A stretch of DNA of 64,000 bases from assembly GCA_035649575.1 (NCBI GenBank), contig DASRJH010000085.1, positions 1-64,000 of the forward strand. The letters are read 5' to 3'. The DNA is from DASVAL01 sp035649575. Its GTDB lineage: Bacteria; Planctomycetota; UBA1135; UBA2386. How positions within the stretch are numbered: the first letter of the stretch is position 1; each line of letters opens with the position of its first letter. Below the pieces are notes generated by a model that ran no database searches, was not told the DNA's origin, and saw only the letters and a list, made by a program, of their open reading frames with translations. Below, in pieces: positions 52,588-63,527 of this stretch. Position numbers and translations under genes: made by a program.

Positions 52588-54597
52588 TCAGCGAGTGGGC
52601 AGGCGCCACGGCTTTTCTGCAGTCGGCGGTTCCTGCTCCAGCGTCACCTGGAACTGGAATTGGGCGAAGCGCTTGTTGTTCTGCTTCGTCAGCGGAACAC
52701 CGAACGTGAACTTCGCCACGGTGTTGGCTTTGCCACTGGCCTCCAGCACGAGCCCACTCGGCACGGGACCGGTCGAGCTCGGCTCCTGCGAGGGCGCGTG
52801 GATGAAGGCGACGATCTTGCCTTCGCTGCCGCTGTACAACAGGAAGTAGCTGCGGTCGGTCGGGACCTGCACTTCGTCGAGGCGCACGAAGGCGAGCTCT
52901 TTTTCCTTTCCGGGCTCGATGGCTTCGAGGTCCTTCTCGGTCAGGCCATACCGTGCAATGACCTCACGCCAGCCTTCCTTCTGGTTCTTGCCGCCTTTGC
53001 CCTTGTCTTCGGAACCCGCGGCCTCTTCGCCTCCGCGTGCTTTCGCCTTCTTGAGGGCAGCGAGGTCTTTGCAAGCCTGCTTGATCGCTTCGGTGAGTTC
53101 GCGGGGCATTCCCTCCTTGCGGTAGAGCACGGTGTAGAGGCCGGCAGGTGCGGCAGGAGCAAGTTGGTTGGCGGTCGTGACCAACGTGCCGATCACGAGC
53201 GGCGTTTCCTGACTCTTCTCCAGGAGCTTGGCCAGGTCCAAGGCACGGTCCTTGGCCAGCCAGTTGACGGGCGCGAACGAAACAGCGCGGTATCCCGTGG
53301 GGAAGCCGTCGGCGCCGAGCTCGTAACGCTCCGCGCCGATCTGGGCCGCGAGGTCCGTCAGCTGATCCTCGACGAAGTAGTTGCGGCTGTAGATGCCGCG
53401 CAGGCGGGAGAACAGCACGTCGTAGCCGGGCTTCAGGCTCTTCGCGAGGCGGAAGCCGAGGCCCTCCAGCACGTCGATGGGCTGCACGGGTGCTCGCGCA
53501 TCGACGAGCAGCTGGATGGGTTCCTGCCACGAGAGGTAGGAGCCCCCCTTGCCGATCGCCTTGTCCGCCTTCCATTCGGGGTGCGACAGCACCATGCACC
53601 CGGTCTTGTCCTTCTGGAACTTCTTCCACTCGGCATCGAAGACCGTGGCCCCATTCTGGGGTCCGTAGCCGAGATCGGCCACGAGCTGCCAGACCTGTCC
53701 GAACATGTCGAGGTGGCCATACGGGCCCGTGCCCGCCGGCACGGTGCCCACGGGCTTCAGCACTTTGTCGCGCGAGCCGTGGATCTTGAGGTCCTTCAGC
53801 TTGTCTTCGGTGAAGACGTCGCTGGTTGGATCGGCGGGATTGCCCCACGGCCACACCTGCGTCCCGTCGCCGCGCGCGGCGCGCGTCCACTCCGCTTCGT
53901 TGGGCAGGCGCATGCCGAGCCATGCGGCGAACTCGTTCGCTTCGCGGTAGTCGACGTGCACGACGGGAAGGTTGGCGGTCGAACGCCCTTCTTCGTCCTG
54001 CAACTTGTATGGGAGATCGTTGCCGCAGCGTGTCCAGTAGAGCACCGGACCCAACGGGTCGTTGGGGAACTGCTGCTTGATGTCGGCGAGCTTGCTGTTG
54101 TAGTCGTCCACGCAGCCATAGCGCCACCAGCCGAACGGGGCGCGCGCCGGCAGCTTCTTCTCACGGCGCATCCTGATGTAGGGCTCGTACTGGGCGCACG
54201 TGACCGGGCACTTGGCGAGCAGGTAGGGCTCGACGGTGACGCGTTGTTGTCCGAGCGTCGACGAGGAGCGCTGCATCGCTTTGATGAGCTGCTCGGGCGC
54301 TGTCTTCGCCGCGAAGGCCGGGCGGGTCGGGCTGATGACCTGGCAGGCCGCAGCTACGAGCTGGTCGACGGTCAATCCCATAGGGACGGTGCCGCCCGGC
54401 ACAGGGAGCAGGAACAGCGGCAGCCCATCCATGGCGGGCGCTGACGGTCTGGCGATCACGCCACCTTGGCCCTTGGCCGCTGCGCCCGCGGCAACGACTT
54501 GATCGGCCGGCTTCGGTGATTGAGCGCACGCCGATACGAGCAGACTGCCGAGGGAGAGCGCCGCCAGCGAATGCGGTCGCAGCGAGTTCAGTTGCAT
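52588..54597 (-). CDS. SUMF1/FGE-like lipoprotein
   Basis: A 669-residue lipoprotein (lipobox VSAC, cysteine at residue 24). Residues about 60-330 are a formylglycine-generating enzyme-like (SUMF1) domain (PVTCAQYEPYI, PVVHVDYREANEFAAWLGMRLPNEAEWTRAARG split by insertions, WPWGN). The rest is beta-rich with a Lys/Gly-rich linker (GSEDKGKGGKNQK) and matches no family seen here. Many planctomycete SUMF1-like proteins are not true FGEs; the catalytic cysteine pair of FGE was not identified. The ATG at 54597 begins the lipoprotein signal. Confidence 0.75.
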   Translation of the reverse strand: MQLNSLRPHSLAALSLGSLLVSACAQSPKPADQVVAAGAAAKGQGGVIARPSAPAMDGLPLFLLPVPGGTVPMGLTVDQLVAAACQVISPTRPAFAAKTAPEQLIKAMQRSSSTLGQQRVTVEPYLLAKCPVTCAQYEPYIRMRREKKLPARAPFGWWRYGCVDDYNSKLADIKQQFPNDPLGPVLYWTRCGNDLPYKLQDEEGRSTANLPVVHVDYREANEFAAWLGMRLPNEAEWTRAARGDGTQVWPWGNPADPTSDVFTEDKLKDLKIHGSRDKVLKPVGTVPAGTGPYGHLDMFGQVWQLVADLGYGPQNGATVFDAEWKKFQKDKTGCMVLSHPEWKADKAIGKGGSYLSWQEPIQLLVDARAPVQPIDVLEGLGFRLAKSLKPGYDVLFSRLRGIYSRNYFVEDQLTDLAAQIGAERYELGADGFPTGYRAVSFAPVNWLAKDRALDLAKLLEKSQETPLVIGTLVTTANQLAPAAPAGLYTVLYRKEGMPRELTEAIKQACKDLAALKKAKARGGEEAAGSEDKGKGGKNQKEGWREVIARYGLTEKDLEAIEPGKEKELAFVRLDEVQVPTDRSYFLLYSGSEGKIVAFIHAPSQEPSSTGPVPSGLVLEASGKANTVAKFTFGVPLTKQNNKRFAQFQFQVTLEQEPPTAEKPWRLPTR

Positions 54598-54896
54598 CTT
54601 GCTTGGTATGAGGCCAGGGAACTCACGGCGTGCCGCATGGGGGGAGGCGGACACCGTTGGGGACGACGGAGGGGGCCGGCATCCTAGCTCGATGCCGTGG
54701 GGTTTCGAGCGGATTGTCGGTGCCCGAGGCGACGTGGCAACCCCCTCCTCGGCTTCCGCCGCAGCTTCTGGAGAGTCAGCCATGCCGCGGGGGCGTTGGA
54801 AGCGGGCTTGCCCGCAACCCGGCAGTTGACTTCGTTGTCGCCTTGCGCATTTCCGGCAGCGGGCCTTTGCAGAGTGTTTCGCCCAAACGCAGTCGT
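54598..54896. other. Intergenic region of 299 bases
   Basis: Between the SUMF1-like gene (start) and the HD-GYP gene (end), both minus strand. A -10-like TAGGAT is present on the minus strand (complement of 54684-54689) without a convincing -35. No gene or RNA was recognised. Confidence 0.5.
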
Positions 54897-56003
54897 TCAA
54901 AACAACATGCCGGGGTTCGCCGCGAAGAACCTGTAGCCCATGCGATCGAGCCCGTCGGCGACCATGTTGGCGAGCGTCGGGTCGAAGTGGCGGCCGGCCT
55001 GTTCACGGAACATCGCGACGATCTTCGGGATCGGCCACGCGGGCTTGTAGCTGCGCGGCTCGGCCAGGGCGTCGTAGACCTCGGCCAATACGAGGATGCG
55101 GCCGGGCAGGTCGACTTCCTCCCCCTGGAGGCCGTTGGGGTAGCCCTTGCCATCCCAGCGCTCGTGGTGCTGGTAGACCCAGTTGCGCATGTCCTCGTGG
55201 TCGGCCAGCTGTGACAGCACCTCGTAGCCCATGGCCGGATGCCGCTTCACGACCTCCATTTCCTCCGCCGTCAGAGGCCCCGGTTTGGTGAGTATGTGGT
55301 CTGGGACCCCGATCTTGCCTACGTCGTGAAGCAACGCGGCCAGCCGCAAAGAGGCGCGATCCTCGGCGCTGACGCCGCAACGGCAGGCCAACGCGTCCGT
55401 GTAGCCGACGACGCGGGCGGCATGGCCGCTCGTGGTCGGGTCCTTCATTTCGATCGTGCGCGGCAGGACGGACGTGAGCACCCGGTTGGCGGACTCCAGC
55501 TCCTGGTTGCGTCGCGCCAGCTCAGTCTCCGTGATGACGCGCCGGCAGGTCGCCAGCAGGCTGTTCGCGTCGAATGGCTTGACCACGATGTCGGCCACGT
55601 GTTTGCGCAGGGCCTCCTGTGCTCCGTCGAACGTCGGGCGCCCCGTGAACACGATGACCGGCGTGCACGGCCGTCGCTCCCGCGCGACCTCGGCGATCTG
55701 CGAGCCGAGATCCGTGTTGCCGAGGTAGAGGTCCGTGAGAACGAGCTGGAACTGCTCCTGCCGCATCAACGCAACGGCCTGGCGCAGGCTCGTCGCGACC
55801 GAAACCGCGTAGTTCGCCGCTTCGAGGACCTGCCGGAGCCCCTGCAGCACGTCGGGCTCGTCGTCTACGAGCAGGATGCGCTGGCGACTGGGCCACGGCG
55901 TCGGTGGTGAGACCGCCATGCCACCGGGACTTGACGCGCGGTCGGAAGTCTGTGCTGCATCGGCAGAATTGGGGCGCCCTGCGTCGGCATGCGGGAGTCT
56001 CAT
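54897..56003 (-). CDS. Response regulator with HD-GYP cyclic-di-GMP phosphodiesterase domain
   Basis: A 368-residue cytoplasmic protein. The receiver (residues about 42-155) has D91 in LVLTDLYLG and K142 in VVKPF. The HD-GYP domain (about 180-360) has HD (226-227) in LLHDVGK and GYP (287-289) in DGKGYPNGL, both intact, so cyclic-di-GMP hydrolysis is expected. The ATG at 56003 has an AGGA eight bases upstream; starts at 56069 and 55919 are alternatives. No kinase is adjacent. Confidence 0.9.
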   Translation of the reverse strand: MRLPHADAGRPNSADAAQTSDRASSPGGMAVSPPTPWPSRQRILLVDDEPDVLQGLRQVLEAANYAVSVATSLRQAVALMRQEQFQLVLTDLYLGNTDLGSQIAEVARERRPCTPVIVFTGRPTFDGAQEALRKHVADIVVKPFDANSLLATCRRVITETELARRNQELESANRVLTSVLPRTIEMKDPTTSGHAARVVGYTDALACRCGVSAEDRASLRLAALLHDVGKIGVPDHILTKPGPLTAEEMEVVKRHPAMGYEVLSQLADHEDMRNWVYQHHERWDGKGYPNGLQGEEVDLPGRILVLAEVYDALAEPRSYKPAWPIPKIVAMFREQAGRHFDPTLANMVADGLDRMGYRFFAANPGMLF

Positions 56004-56225
56004 GATGCGTGTCCTAACCGGGAAGGAGCCTGGGTTCGCGGCGAGGCGTATCCGTAAACTAGTGTCCACAAGACCAGCGCGGACTCAACAGACTTCACCC
56101 CATTCCAATCGAGGGTTTCACCCGCGGAGAAGTTCACTGACGCGGCGGCCGCTCGCCCCGCTCCCGCGTCGACTCGACGGTTGCGCCGCGGGCAGATGGC
56201 CCCAGAATCCCCGATGGGACCTGGA

Positions 56226-57197
56226 ATGGCAGAAACCTTTTCACGCATCGTTCGCGCGGCAGACGCCGGGATCCGCTTGGACCAGTTCCTCGCCAACCAG
56301 CCCGAAGTCGCCGGCCGTGCGAACGCGCGGCGCCTCGTCGATGCCGGGCAGGTGACGGTCGCCGGCCTGCGCGTCCGGCCGGGCATGTTCCTCGAGGCGC
56401 ATCAGGTCGTGGAGTTCGTCGTCGACCTCGTGGTGCGCGATCCGCTCGCTCCCGACCTGCCGCTGCCCGAGATCGCTGTGCTCTACGAGGACGAGAGCCT
56501 CTGCGCGATCGACAAGCCCGTCGGTCTGGCGGCGCACCCATCCGAAGACAAGTCGGTGGTCGCGCACACGGTAGCGAGCTGGGCGCTGGCTCGATGGGTG
56601 GAGCTGCCTTCGGCGGAGGAGACGCCGGGTCGTCCCGGCATCGTGCATCGCCTCGACCGCGACACTTCCGGGGTCATGGTCGTGGCGAAGACGCAGGTGG
56701 CCTTCGAGTTCCTGCGCGCGCAGTTCAAGGCCCGCACGGTCCAGAAGGAATACCGATGCCTCGTATTCGGCGAGCCGCGCTTCCAGAGCGACTGGATCGA
56801 ACGGCCGATCGCAGTCGATCCGCGTCATCCCGATCGCATGACGGTCGTCGAGGAAGGTGGGCGCGAGTCGTCGACCTTCTACGAAGTGGTGGAACGGTTC
56901 CAGGGCTTTGCACACGTGCGCTGCATGCCGAAGACCGGCCGCACGCATCAGATCCGCGTGCACATGACGGCGATCGGGCATTCGCTGGTCGGCGACCGCG
57001 TCTACCGTTCGCGGGTGCGGCAACACGACGTGCTGCCGGACGGCGCGCCGGACCCGAAGCGGCAGTGTCTGCACGCGCAACGCCTCGTCCTGCCGCATCC
57101 GGCGACGCACGAGACGATCGAGTTCGAGGCCCCGATGCCGGCCGACATGCGCGACCTGCTCGTCTGGCTGCGCGCCAACCGTGCGGCAGGGCGCTGA
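56226..57197 (+). CDS. RluA/RluD-family pseudouridine synthase
   Basis: A 323-residue RNA-modifying enzyme. An S4 RNA-binding domain spans about residues 10-70 (RLDQFLANQPEVAGRANARRL). The synthase domain has HRLDRDTSG with the catalytic D144, and RTHQIRVHM further on. The order and length fit RluD-like enzymes for 23S rRNA, though RluA or RluC substrates cannot be excluded. It is divergent from the HD-GYP gene. The ATG at 56226 is preferred to ones slightly upstream. Confidence 0.9.
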   Translation: MAETFSRIVRAADAGIRLDQFLANQPEVAGRANARRLVDAGQVTVAGLRVRPGMFLEAHQVVEFVVDLVVRDPLAPDLPLPEIAVLYEDESLCAIDKPVGLAAHPSEDKSVVAHTVASWALARWVELPSAEETPGRPGIVHRLDRDTSGVMVVAKTQVAFEFLRAQFKARTVQKEYRCLVFGEPRFQSDWIERPIAVDPRHPDRMTVVEEGGRESSTFYEVVERFQGFAHVRCMPKTGRTHQIRVHMTAIGHSLVGDRVYRSRVRQHDVLPDGAPDPKRQCLHAQRLVLPHPATHETIEFEAPMPADMRDLLVWLRANRAAGR

Positions 57198-57278
57198 GGC
57201 CGCGGACTCCTCACGAGACTGGCGCGGGACCGTTGCCCTGCTACCGTGCCGGCTCACGCCGGTGCGCTCGAGTTCGAC

Positions 57279-59377
57279 ATGCTGAGCCGTTGGAACGATG
57301 AAGAAGCCCGGGACTACTGCCGCCGCTACGAGGCCCATGGCGAGGTCTTGGCGCTGCGCGTCTACACGTCGCGGCTGATCGGCCGCGAACCGACTCTGGT
57401 GCTGCACGGCGGAGGCAACACGTCCGTGAAGACGCGGCGCAGGGATGTACTCGGGAACCTCGTGCCGGTGTTGTGTGTGAAAGGCAGCGGCAGCGATCTC
57501 GCCGAGGTCGAACCGGCCGGGCTGCCGGCCGTGCGGCTGCAACCGCTGCAGGAGCTGCGGATCCTCGAGCGGCTCTCCGACACCGACATGCAGAATGCCG
57601 TGCGCTCAGCGCTGCTCGACAGCCGCGCGCCGAACCCGTCCGTCGAGACGCTGCTGCATGCGTTCTTGCCGCACACGTTCGTCGACCACACGCATGCCGA
57701 CGCGGTGCTCGCGCTGACCGACCAGCCCGATCCACAAGCGCACGTGCGCGACGCGTTTTCCGACGACGTCGTGTTGCTGCCGTGGATCATGCCGGGCTTC
57801 CCGCTCGCAAAGGCCGTTGCGGCCGCCTTCGAACGGGCCCAGCGTTGCCGCGGCATCGTGCTCGGGAAGCATGGGCTCTTCACGTTCGGCGACGATGCGC
57901 GCGAGAGCTACGAACGCACGATCGAGCTCGTCGACCGCGCCGAGCGCTACATCACACGTCGCATCGGCGGTGTTCCCGCGATGTTGCGCGGCGAGAGGGC
58001 CCCGTTGCCGGCCTCGGAGCGGCGCGTGTTCCTGCAGCGGGCCTTGCCCGTGCTGCGGGGCGCCGTGGCCACAGCGATCGAGACGCCCGTGGGCCCAGCG
58101 TGGCAGCGTGTGATCGCCGAGGCGCGCACGCACGACGACCTCGCGGCCTTTGCGTCCCACGCCGGCGCGCGTGCCTTGTGTGCGACGAACCCGATCACGC
58201 CCGACCACGTGATCCGCACGAAGGGTCGTTACCTCTTCCTGTCGCGCGAGGCCGCGGTCGATCCGGTTTCGTGTCGGCGCGAGGTCGCCGACTACGTCGC
58301 CGGGTATCGGCGTTACTTCGAGACCTGCGCGCAGGACCTTGCCCCGGGTCGCATGCTGCGCGCCACGCCGAACGTCGCCGTGGTCGAAGGTGTCGGACTC
58401 GTGGCGCTGCACGGCTCGAGGAGAGCCGCCGTGATCGCCGCCGACATCGCCGAACACACGCTGCGCGTCAAGGCAACAGCGCAAGCGCTCGGCAAATACG
58501 AGCCGCTCGCGGACGGGCCACTCGCGCAGATGGAGTACTGGCCGCTCGAGCTCGAGAAGCTCGGCACCGTGAAGGAACCGTTGTTGCACGGCCAGATCGC
58601 GCTCGTCACGGGGGCCGCGGGCGCGATCGGTTGCGGCATCGTCGAGGCGCTGCTCGAGCACGGCGCTTGTGTGCTCGCGAGCGACATCGACCCCGAGCGC
58701 CTCGAGGTCGTGGCCCGGCGGTTTCTGAAGCAGCGTTCGCAACTGGCCACCCACGTCGCGGATGTCCGCGATCCGGCCGCTGTCGCCGCGATGTTCGCAG
58801 AGTGTGTGTCGACGTTCGGTGGCGTCGACTGCGTCGTGCCCAACGCCGGCATCGCGGGTGTCGGTCGCATCGAGGCGCTCGACGCCGCGAGCTTTCAGCG
58901 CGTGTTCGAGATCAATGCGACCGGCACGATGCTCGTGCTGCAGGAAGCGGCGCGGGTCCTGCGCGCGCAGGGCACGGGCGGCAGCATCGTCGTGCAAGCC
59001 AGCAAGAACGTGTTTGCACCCGGCGTAGGCTTCGGCCCCTATTCGGCCAGCAAGGCGGCCGTGCTGCAGCTCGCGCGCATCGCGGCGCTCGAGTTCGCCG
59101 AGTTCGGCGTGCGCTGCAACGTGATCAATGCCGATGCCGTGTTCGGCGACGGCGAGGTCGAGAGCCAGCTCTGGCACGTGCTCGGCCCCGAGCGCATGCG
59201 GGCTCGAGGCCTCGACGAGGCGGGGTTGCGCGAGTACTACCGGCAGCGCTCGTTGTTGAAGATCGCGGTGCTGCCGCGCCACGTGGGCGAGGCGGTCGTG
59301 TTCTTCGCGTCGATGCGCACGCCGACCACGGGCGCCGTGTTGCCCGTCGACGGGGGGCTGCCCGAGGCGTTCCCGCG

Positions 59378-59381
<4 letters not shown>
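57279..59381 (+). CDS. Bifunctional aldolase / short-chain dehydrogenase
   Basis: A 700-residue fusion of a class II aldolase-like domain (about residues 1-420; metal-binding H137 and H139 in DHTHADAV, and GKHGLFTFG) with a short-chain dehydrogenase (about 437-700; TGAAGAIGCGIV, NAGIAGVG and YSASK near 587). The order matches the rhamnulose-1-phosphate aldolase/lactaldehyde dehydrogenase-like family, in which both steps are in one chain. The substrate is not certain. The ATG at 57279 matches the family N terminus; a GTG at 57246 is an alternative. Its stop overlaps an ABC transporter gene. Confidence 0.88.
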
Positions 59382-60345
<964 letters not shown>

Positions 60346-60349
<4 letters not shown>

Positions 60350-60378
60350 GGCCAAAAGCCACGAGGACGCACCCATGA
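60346..60378 (+). CDS. Ten-codon mini-ORF bridging the ABC ATPase and permease
   Basis: The frame MRPKATRTHP starts with an ATG that overlaps the ATPase stop (ATGA at 60346-60349) and ends with a TGA that overlaps the permease ATG (ATGA at 60375-60378). The segment arose around a repeated ccatgaggcca (60344-60354 and 60373-60383). It could couple translation of the two genes or be an accident of that duplication. Expression is unknown. Confidence 0.35.
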
Positions 60379-61406
60379 GGCCACATGTCGCCATGGCCGT
60401 CGCGAGGACGACGTTTCGCGAGTTCTGGCGCAGCCCCGAGGCCGTGTTCTGGACCTACGGCTTCCCGCTGATCATGGCCATCGTGCTCGGCTTCGCGTTC
60501 CGGCCGGGCGAGCTGCCGCCCGTTCCCGTCGTCGTCGTCGAGGGCGAACAGGCAGAGAGCTACGCGGACAGCTTGCGGCAACATCCGCGTCTCAAGGTCG
60601 AGGTCCTGCCCGAGGCCCTCGGCGACCGCGCGCTCGCGCGCGGCCACACCGCGCTGCTGCTGAAAGTGAAGGATGGCAAACCGGTCTTGCGCGCCGACCC
60701 GACGCGGCCCGAAGCCGAAGTTGCGCGCCTGCTCGTCGAGCGCGTGCTGCGCGACAGGGACAATGGCCCGGGCCCGCAGATCGCGAGCGAGGTCGAAGCT
60801 CGCCCCGGCGCGCGCTACATCGACTTCCTGATTCCCGGTCTGCTCGGCCTCAACCTGCTCGGCGCGGGCATGTGGGGCGTCGGCTTCAACCTCGTGCAGA
60901 TGCGCACGCAGCACCTGCTGAGGAGGCTGTTCGTGACTCCGATGCGCCGCAGTGAGTTCCTGGTCGGCTACCTGCTGGGCCGGTTCGTGCTCGTCGTGCC
61001 CGAGTCCGCGGCGATCGTCCTGTTCGGCTACGTGTTGTGGGGCGTGCCGCTGCGCGGCAGCATCGCAGCGATGACGGTGCTCGTCGTCGTGGGCGGCCTC
61101 GCCTTCAGCGGGCTCGGCTGTCTGCTGGCCACGCGGCCGCGCACGATCGAGGGCATCGCGGGCCTCATGAATGCGTTCCAGTTGCCGATGTGGCTGCTCG
61201 GCGGCACGTTCTTCAGCAACGAGAAGCTCGAGGGCATCGTGCGCTGGGCGGCGGAAGCGATGCCGCTCACGCACCTGAATCGCGGGCTGCGGGACCTGAT
61301 GCTCGAACCGGGCGGTTGGTCGGACGTGACGTGGCCGCTCATTGGTCTGTCGGGCTTCGCGTGTGCGTGCTTCCTGCTAGCGCTGCGGCTGTTCCGCTGG
61401 ACGTGA
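60375..61406 (+). CDS. ABC-2 type transporter permease
   Basis: A 343-residue permease. One helix near residues 26-43 (VFWTYGFPLIMAIVLGFAF) is followed by a periplasmic domain of about 110 residues and then five hydrophobic helices to the C terminus (residues 155-340). It keeps the conserved IPGLLGLNLLG segment and MPLTHLNRGLRDL. With the upstream ATPase it forms an exporter of unknown substrate. Confidence 0.88.
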   Translation: MRPHVAMAVARTTFREFWRSPEAVFWTYGFPLIMAIVLGFAFRPGELPPVPVVVVEGEQAESYADSLRQHPRLKVEVLPEALGDRALARGHTALLLKVKDGKPVLRADPTRPEAEVARLLVERVLRDRDNGPGPQIASEVEARPGARYIDFLIPGLLGLNLLGAGMWGVGFNLVQMRTQHLLRRLFVTPMRRSEFLVGYLLGRFVLVVPESAAIVLFGYVLWGVPLRGSIAAMTVLVVVGGLAFSGLGCLLATRPRTIEGIAGLMNAFQLPMWLLGGTFFSNEKLEGIVRWAAEAMPLTHLNRGLRDLMLEPGGWSDVTWPLIGLSGFACACFLLALRLFRWT

Positions 61407-61471
61407 GGTGCGGCGCCACCGGGCTCCCGCACTGCGAATACTGGCCCGTAAGCCGTGGTCCTGACTGGTCT

Positions 61472-61499
61472 TTGACACCCGGCGCAGAGTTACTAGAGT
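61472..61499 (+). promoter_or_regulatory. Promoter TTGACA-N16-TAGAGT
   Basis: A perfect -35 TTGACA (61472-61477) stands 16 bases from TAGAGT (61494-61499), 78 bases before the ATG of the secreted protein at 61578. It is the best housekeeping -35 in the window. Confidence 0.6.
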
Positions 61500-61577
61500 A
61501 CGGGCGTGGCGAGGACTGTGACCCTGTCGAACGACCTCCAGTGCTCGTCGCGATCGTTCCCCTGACCTCCGACTCCG

Positions 61578-62279
61578 ATGATCCCACGACCAGTCCTTTG
61601 TCTTGTCTCGGCTTTGGCGCTGTGCCCCGGTGATGCACCGGCAGCCGTTCCGGCCTTGCGGCTTTGCCCCGAATTCCAGACGCAGGATCCGCCCAAGCCA
61701 AAGACCCCTGTCGATCTCCAGGCCGAGCGCGAAAAGCTGCGCGAGACGGACGTCCTGGCCTGGAAGAAGCTGCCGGTCAAGTCGATGGCCGAGGTCGTCG
61801 ACCCGAAGAAGGAGTCGGAGCCGCTCGAAATCCCCGACTCCGTCACGGCCGAGGAGAAGGCCAAGATGGAGGAACTGATGAAGAAGGCCAAGGACGGCGC
61901 CGGTGCCAAGGCCGACCGGGCGCTGCGCGAGTTCGAGAAGATGGGTTACCCCGCGCTGCTCTTCATCATCAACCAGCTGCGCGAGATCGACTACAAGAAC
62001 ACGGACGCCGCCCTGTGGGGGATGCGACTCAACACGACGCTGATGAACATCACGATGGGCGTGCACACTGGCTACGTCGCGGTGGACCTCGGTGAAGAGA
62101 TGGATCCCCGCAAGGCGCAGTGGAACGCGAAGACGGTCAGGGAGTGGGTCAACGCAGTGAAGAAGGAGTGGCCGACGCGCGAGAAGTTCGACGAGTTCAT
62201 CACGAAGCGGAAGGCCAAGAAGGAAGCCGAACTCGAGGGCGGCGGCGAGAAGAAGGCCGACCCGCCAAAGGGCAAGTAG
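61578..62279 (+). CDS. Secreted helical protein, unknown function
   Basis: A 233-residue protein with a signal peptide (about residues 1-23). The mature part is highly charged and helical (KKESEPLEIPDSVTAEEKAK, then a conserved-looking core PALLFIINQLREIDYKNTDAAL) and ends in a Lys/Glu/Gly tail. It has its own promoter. It converges with the membrane protein gene at 62384. No family is recognised. Confidence 0.68.
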   Translation: MIPRPVLCLVSALALCPGDAPAAVPALRLCPEFQTQDPPKPKTPVDLQAEREKLRETDVLAWKKLPVKSMAEVVDPKKESEPLEIPDSVTAEEKAKMEELMKKAKDGAGAKADRALREFEKMGYPALLFIINQLREIDYKNTDAALWGMRLNTTLMNITMGVHTGYVAVDLGEEMDPRKAQWNAKTVREWVNAVKKEWPTREKFDEFITKRKAKKEAELEGGGEKKADPPKGK

Positions 62280-62383
62280 CCCCGCCGCGATCGCGCGCAC
62301 GTTCGTCCGAGAAGTTCTTCACGTGACGTCGGTCGCGAGGAGGGTCCCTGAGCCGAGGGGCCGGTCGATGCGCAGTCCCCGCG

Positions 62384-63523
62384 CTACCGCAGGTGTCGAG
62401 CCCTCAGCTTCGTGATGGTCGCAGTCGTGCCTGCGGGAGCGACGATGCCGGGCTCGCCCTTGCGCGACTTCGTTGACTTGATGTCCTCGGCATAGAGGAG
62501 GACGCCCTTGTATGTGACCGTCAGCTGGTTGCCGATCGTGCGGATCACGAGGTTGTAGACCCTGCCGTACTCGATCGGGATGGTTGCATTCTTCGTTCCG
62601 ACGGTGAACCCGGGGACCTCCTTCGTGTCCATTTTGTCGCCGATGCGCGTGTAGAACACCAGGGAACCCGAGTCGAGCTCCAGATCGATCTCGAGCACAT
62701 AGTCGCGCCACTTGTCGGCGGGCGTGTAGCTGAGGCCGCCCGACGCAGATTGCGCTCCGGGCTCATTGGTCAATGTCAGGCCGGCATCGAACGTGTGCTT
62801 GAAGGAGCTCGAAGCTGCGAGGGTCCAACCCGAGGTGTGGGCCAGAAGGTTGGTCCACGGCACCTTGTTCTGGTACGCCTCGTCGAACAGCTTCGCGACG
62901 ATCCCGTTGATCTCCGTGTAGGTCTGCTTCCACATCGGTGTGAACAACGACTCCCCCTCCTTGTCCTTGTTTGCCATCGCCTCGTGCAACAGGGAGCGGA
63001 TCGTGTCCTCGAGGGGGCCATAGGGAGCCAGCTGCTCCCCGGTGGTCGCCGAGGCAGCGGCTGTCGCGGCAGTGCGCAAGGCATCGAGGTAGCGCTTGGT
63101 CACTTCCTTGGCCGCTTTGTTGTACCGGGTCAGGAGCTCGCCCCCTGCGTCGGTCGCCTGCCCCTTGAGTTCGGCGTCCCGCACATCGTTGAAGAGCTTT
63201 CTGAGGATGTCGGTGGTCGGCGCCGATGCCAAGTGCGCCTCGATGGCGGACAACTTTTCCCTCAAGGAAGGAGTCTTGACGGGGTCCTGCGGGTGGCTCT
63301 CGACCCACTCCTCGAATTCGCGAAGCTGCTCGTTGCACTGCTGCTCGGCATGGATGAGCGAGTCATGCGTGTCCATCACGAACATCAGCACGATGCCGGT
63401 CACCAGAGTGACGCCGCCGATGACGAGCCACCCGATCCTGGCCATACGCTTTGCATCCGCGTCGCGAACCCTCTGCGGATCGACGTCGTGAGGGCGGCTG
63501 CGCCCTGTGTGTCGTCGGACCAT
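62384..63523 (-). CDS. Membrane protein with helical region and LamG-like C-terminal domain
   Basis: A 379-residue protein. One transmembrane helix lies at about residues 28-48 (IGWLVIGGVTLVTGIVLMFV). A helical region follows (about 60-220), then a beta-rich domain (about 235-375) resembling LamG/3-keto-disaccharide hydrolase folds (YVLEIDLELDSGSLVFYTRIG, VYNLVIRTIGNQLTVTYKG). It lies four bases downstream of exbD, so it may be a component or substrate of that energy-coupled system. The ATG at 63523 is the start that begins just before the helix. Confidence 0.72.
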   Translation of the reverse strand: MVRRHTGRSRPHDVDPQRVRDADAKRMARIGWLVIGGVTLVTGIVLMFVMDTHDSLIHAEQQCNEQLREFEEWVESHPQDPVKTPSLREKLSAIEAHLASAPTTDILRKLFNDVRDAELKGQATDAGGELLTRYNKAAKEVTKRYLDALRTAATAAASATTGEQLAPYGPLEDTIRSLLHEAMANKDKEGESLFTPMWKQTYTEINGIVAKLFDEAYQNKVPWTNLLAHTSGWTLAASSSFKHTFDAGLTLTNEPGAQSASGGLSYTPADKWRDYVLEIDLELDSGSLVFYTRIGDKMDTKEVPGFTVGTKNATIPIEYGRVYNLVIRTIGNQLTVTYKGVLLYAEDIKSTKSRKGEPGIVAPAGTTATITKLRARHLR

Positions 63524-63527
63524 CGGC

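Noticed and set aside
57473..59377. A long plus-strand frame running into the ABC ATPase gene
   Set aside because: It is the wrong frame of the aldolase-dehydrogenase gene. The ATPase itself starts at 59378, where its first conserved residues begin.
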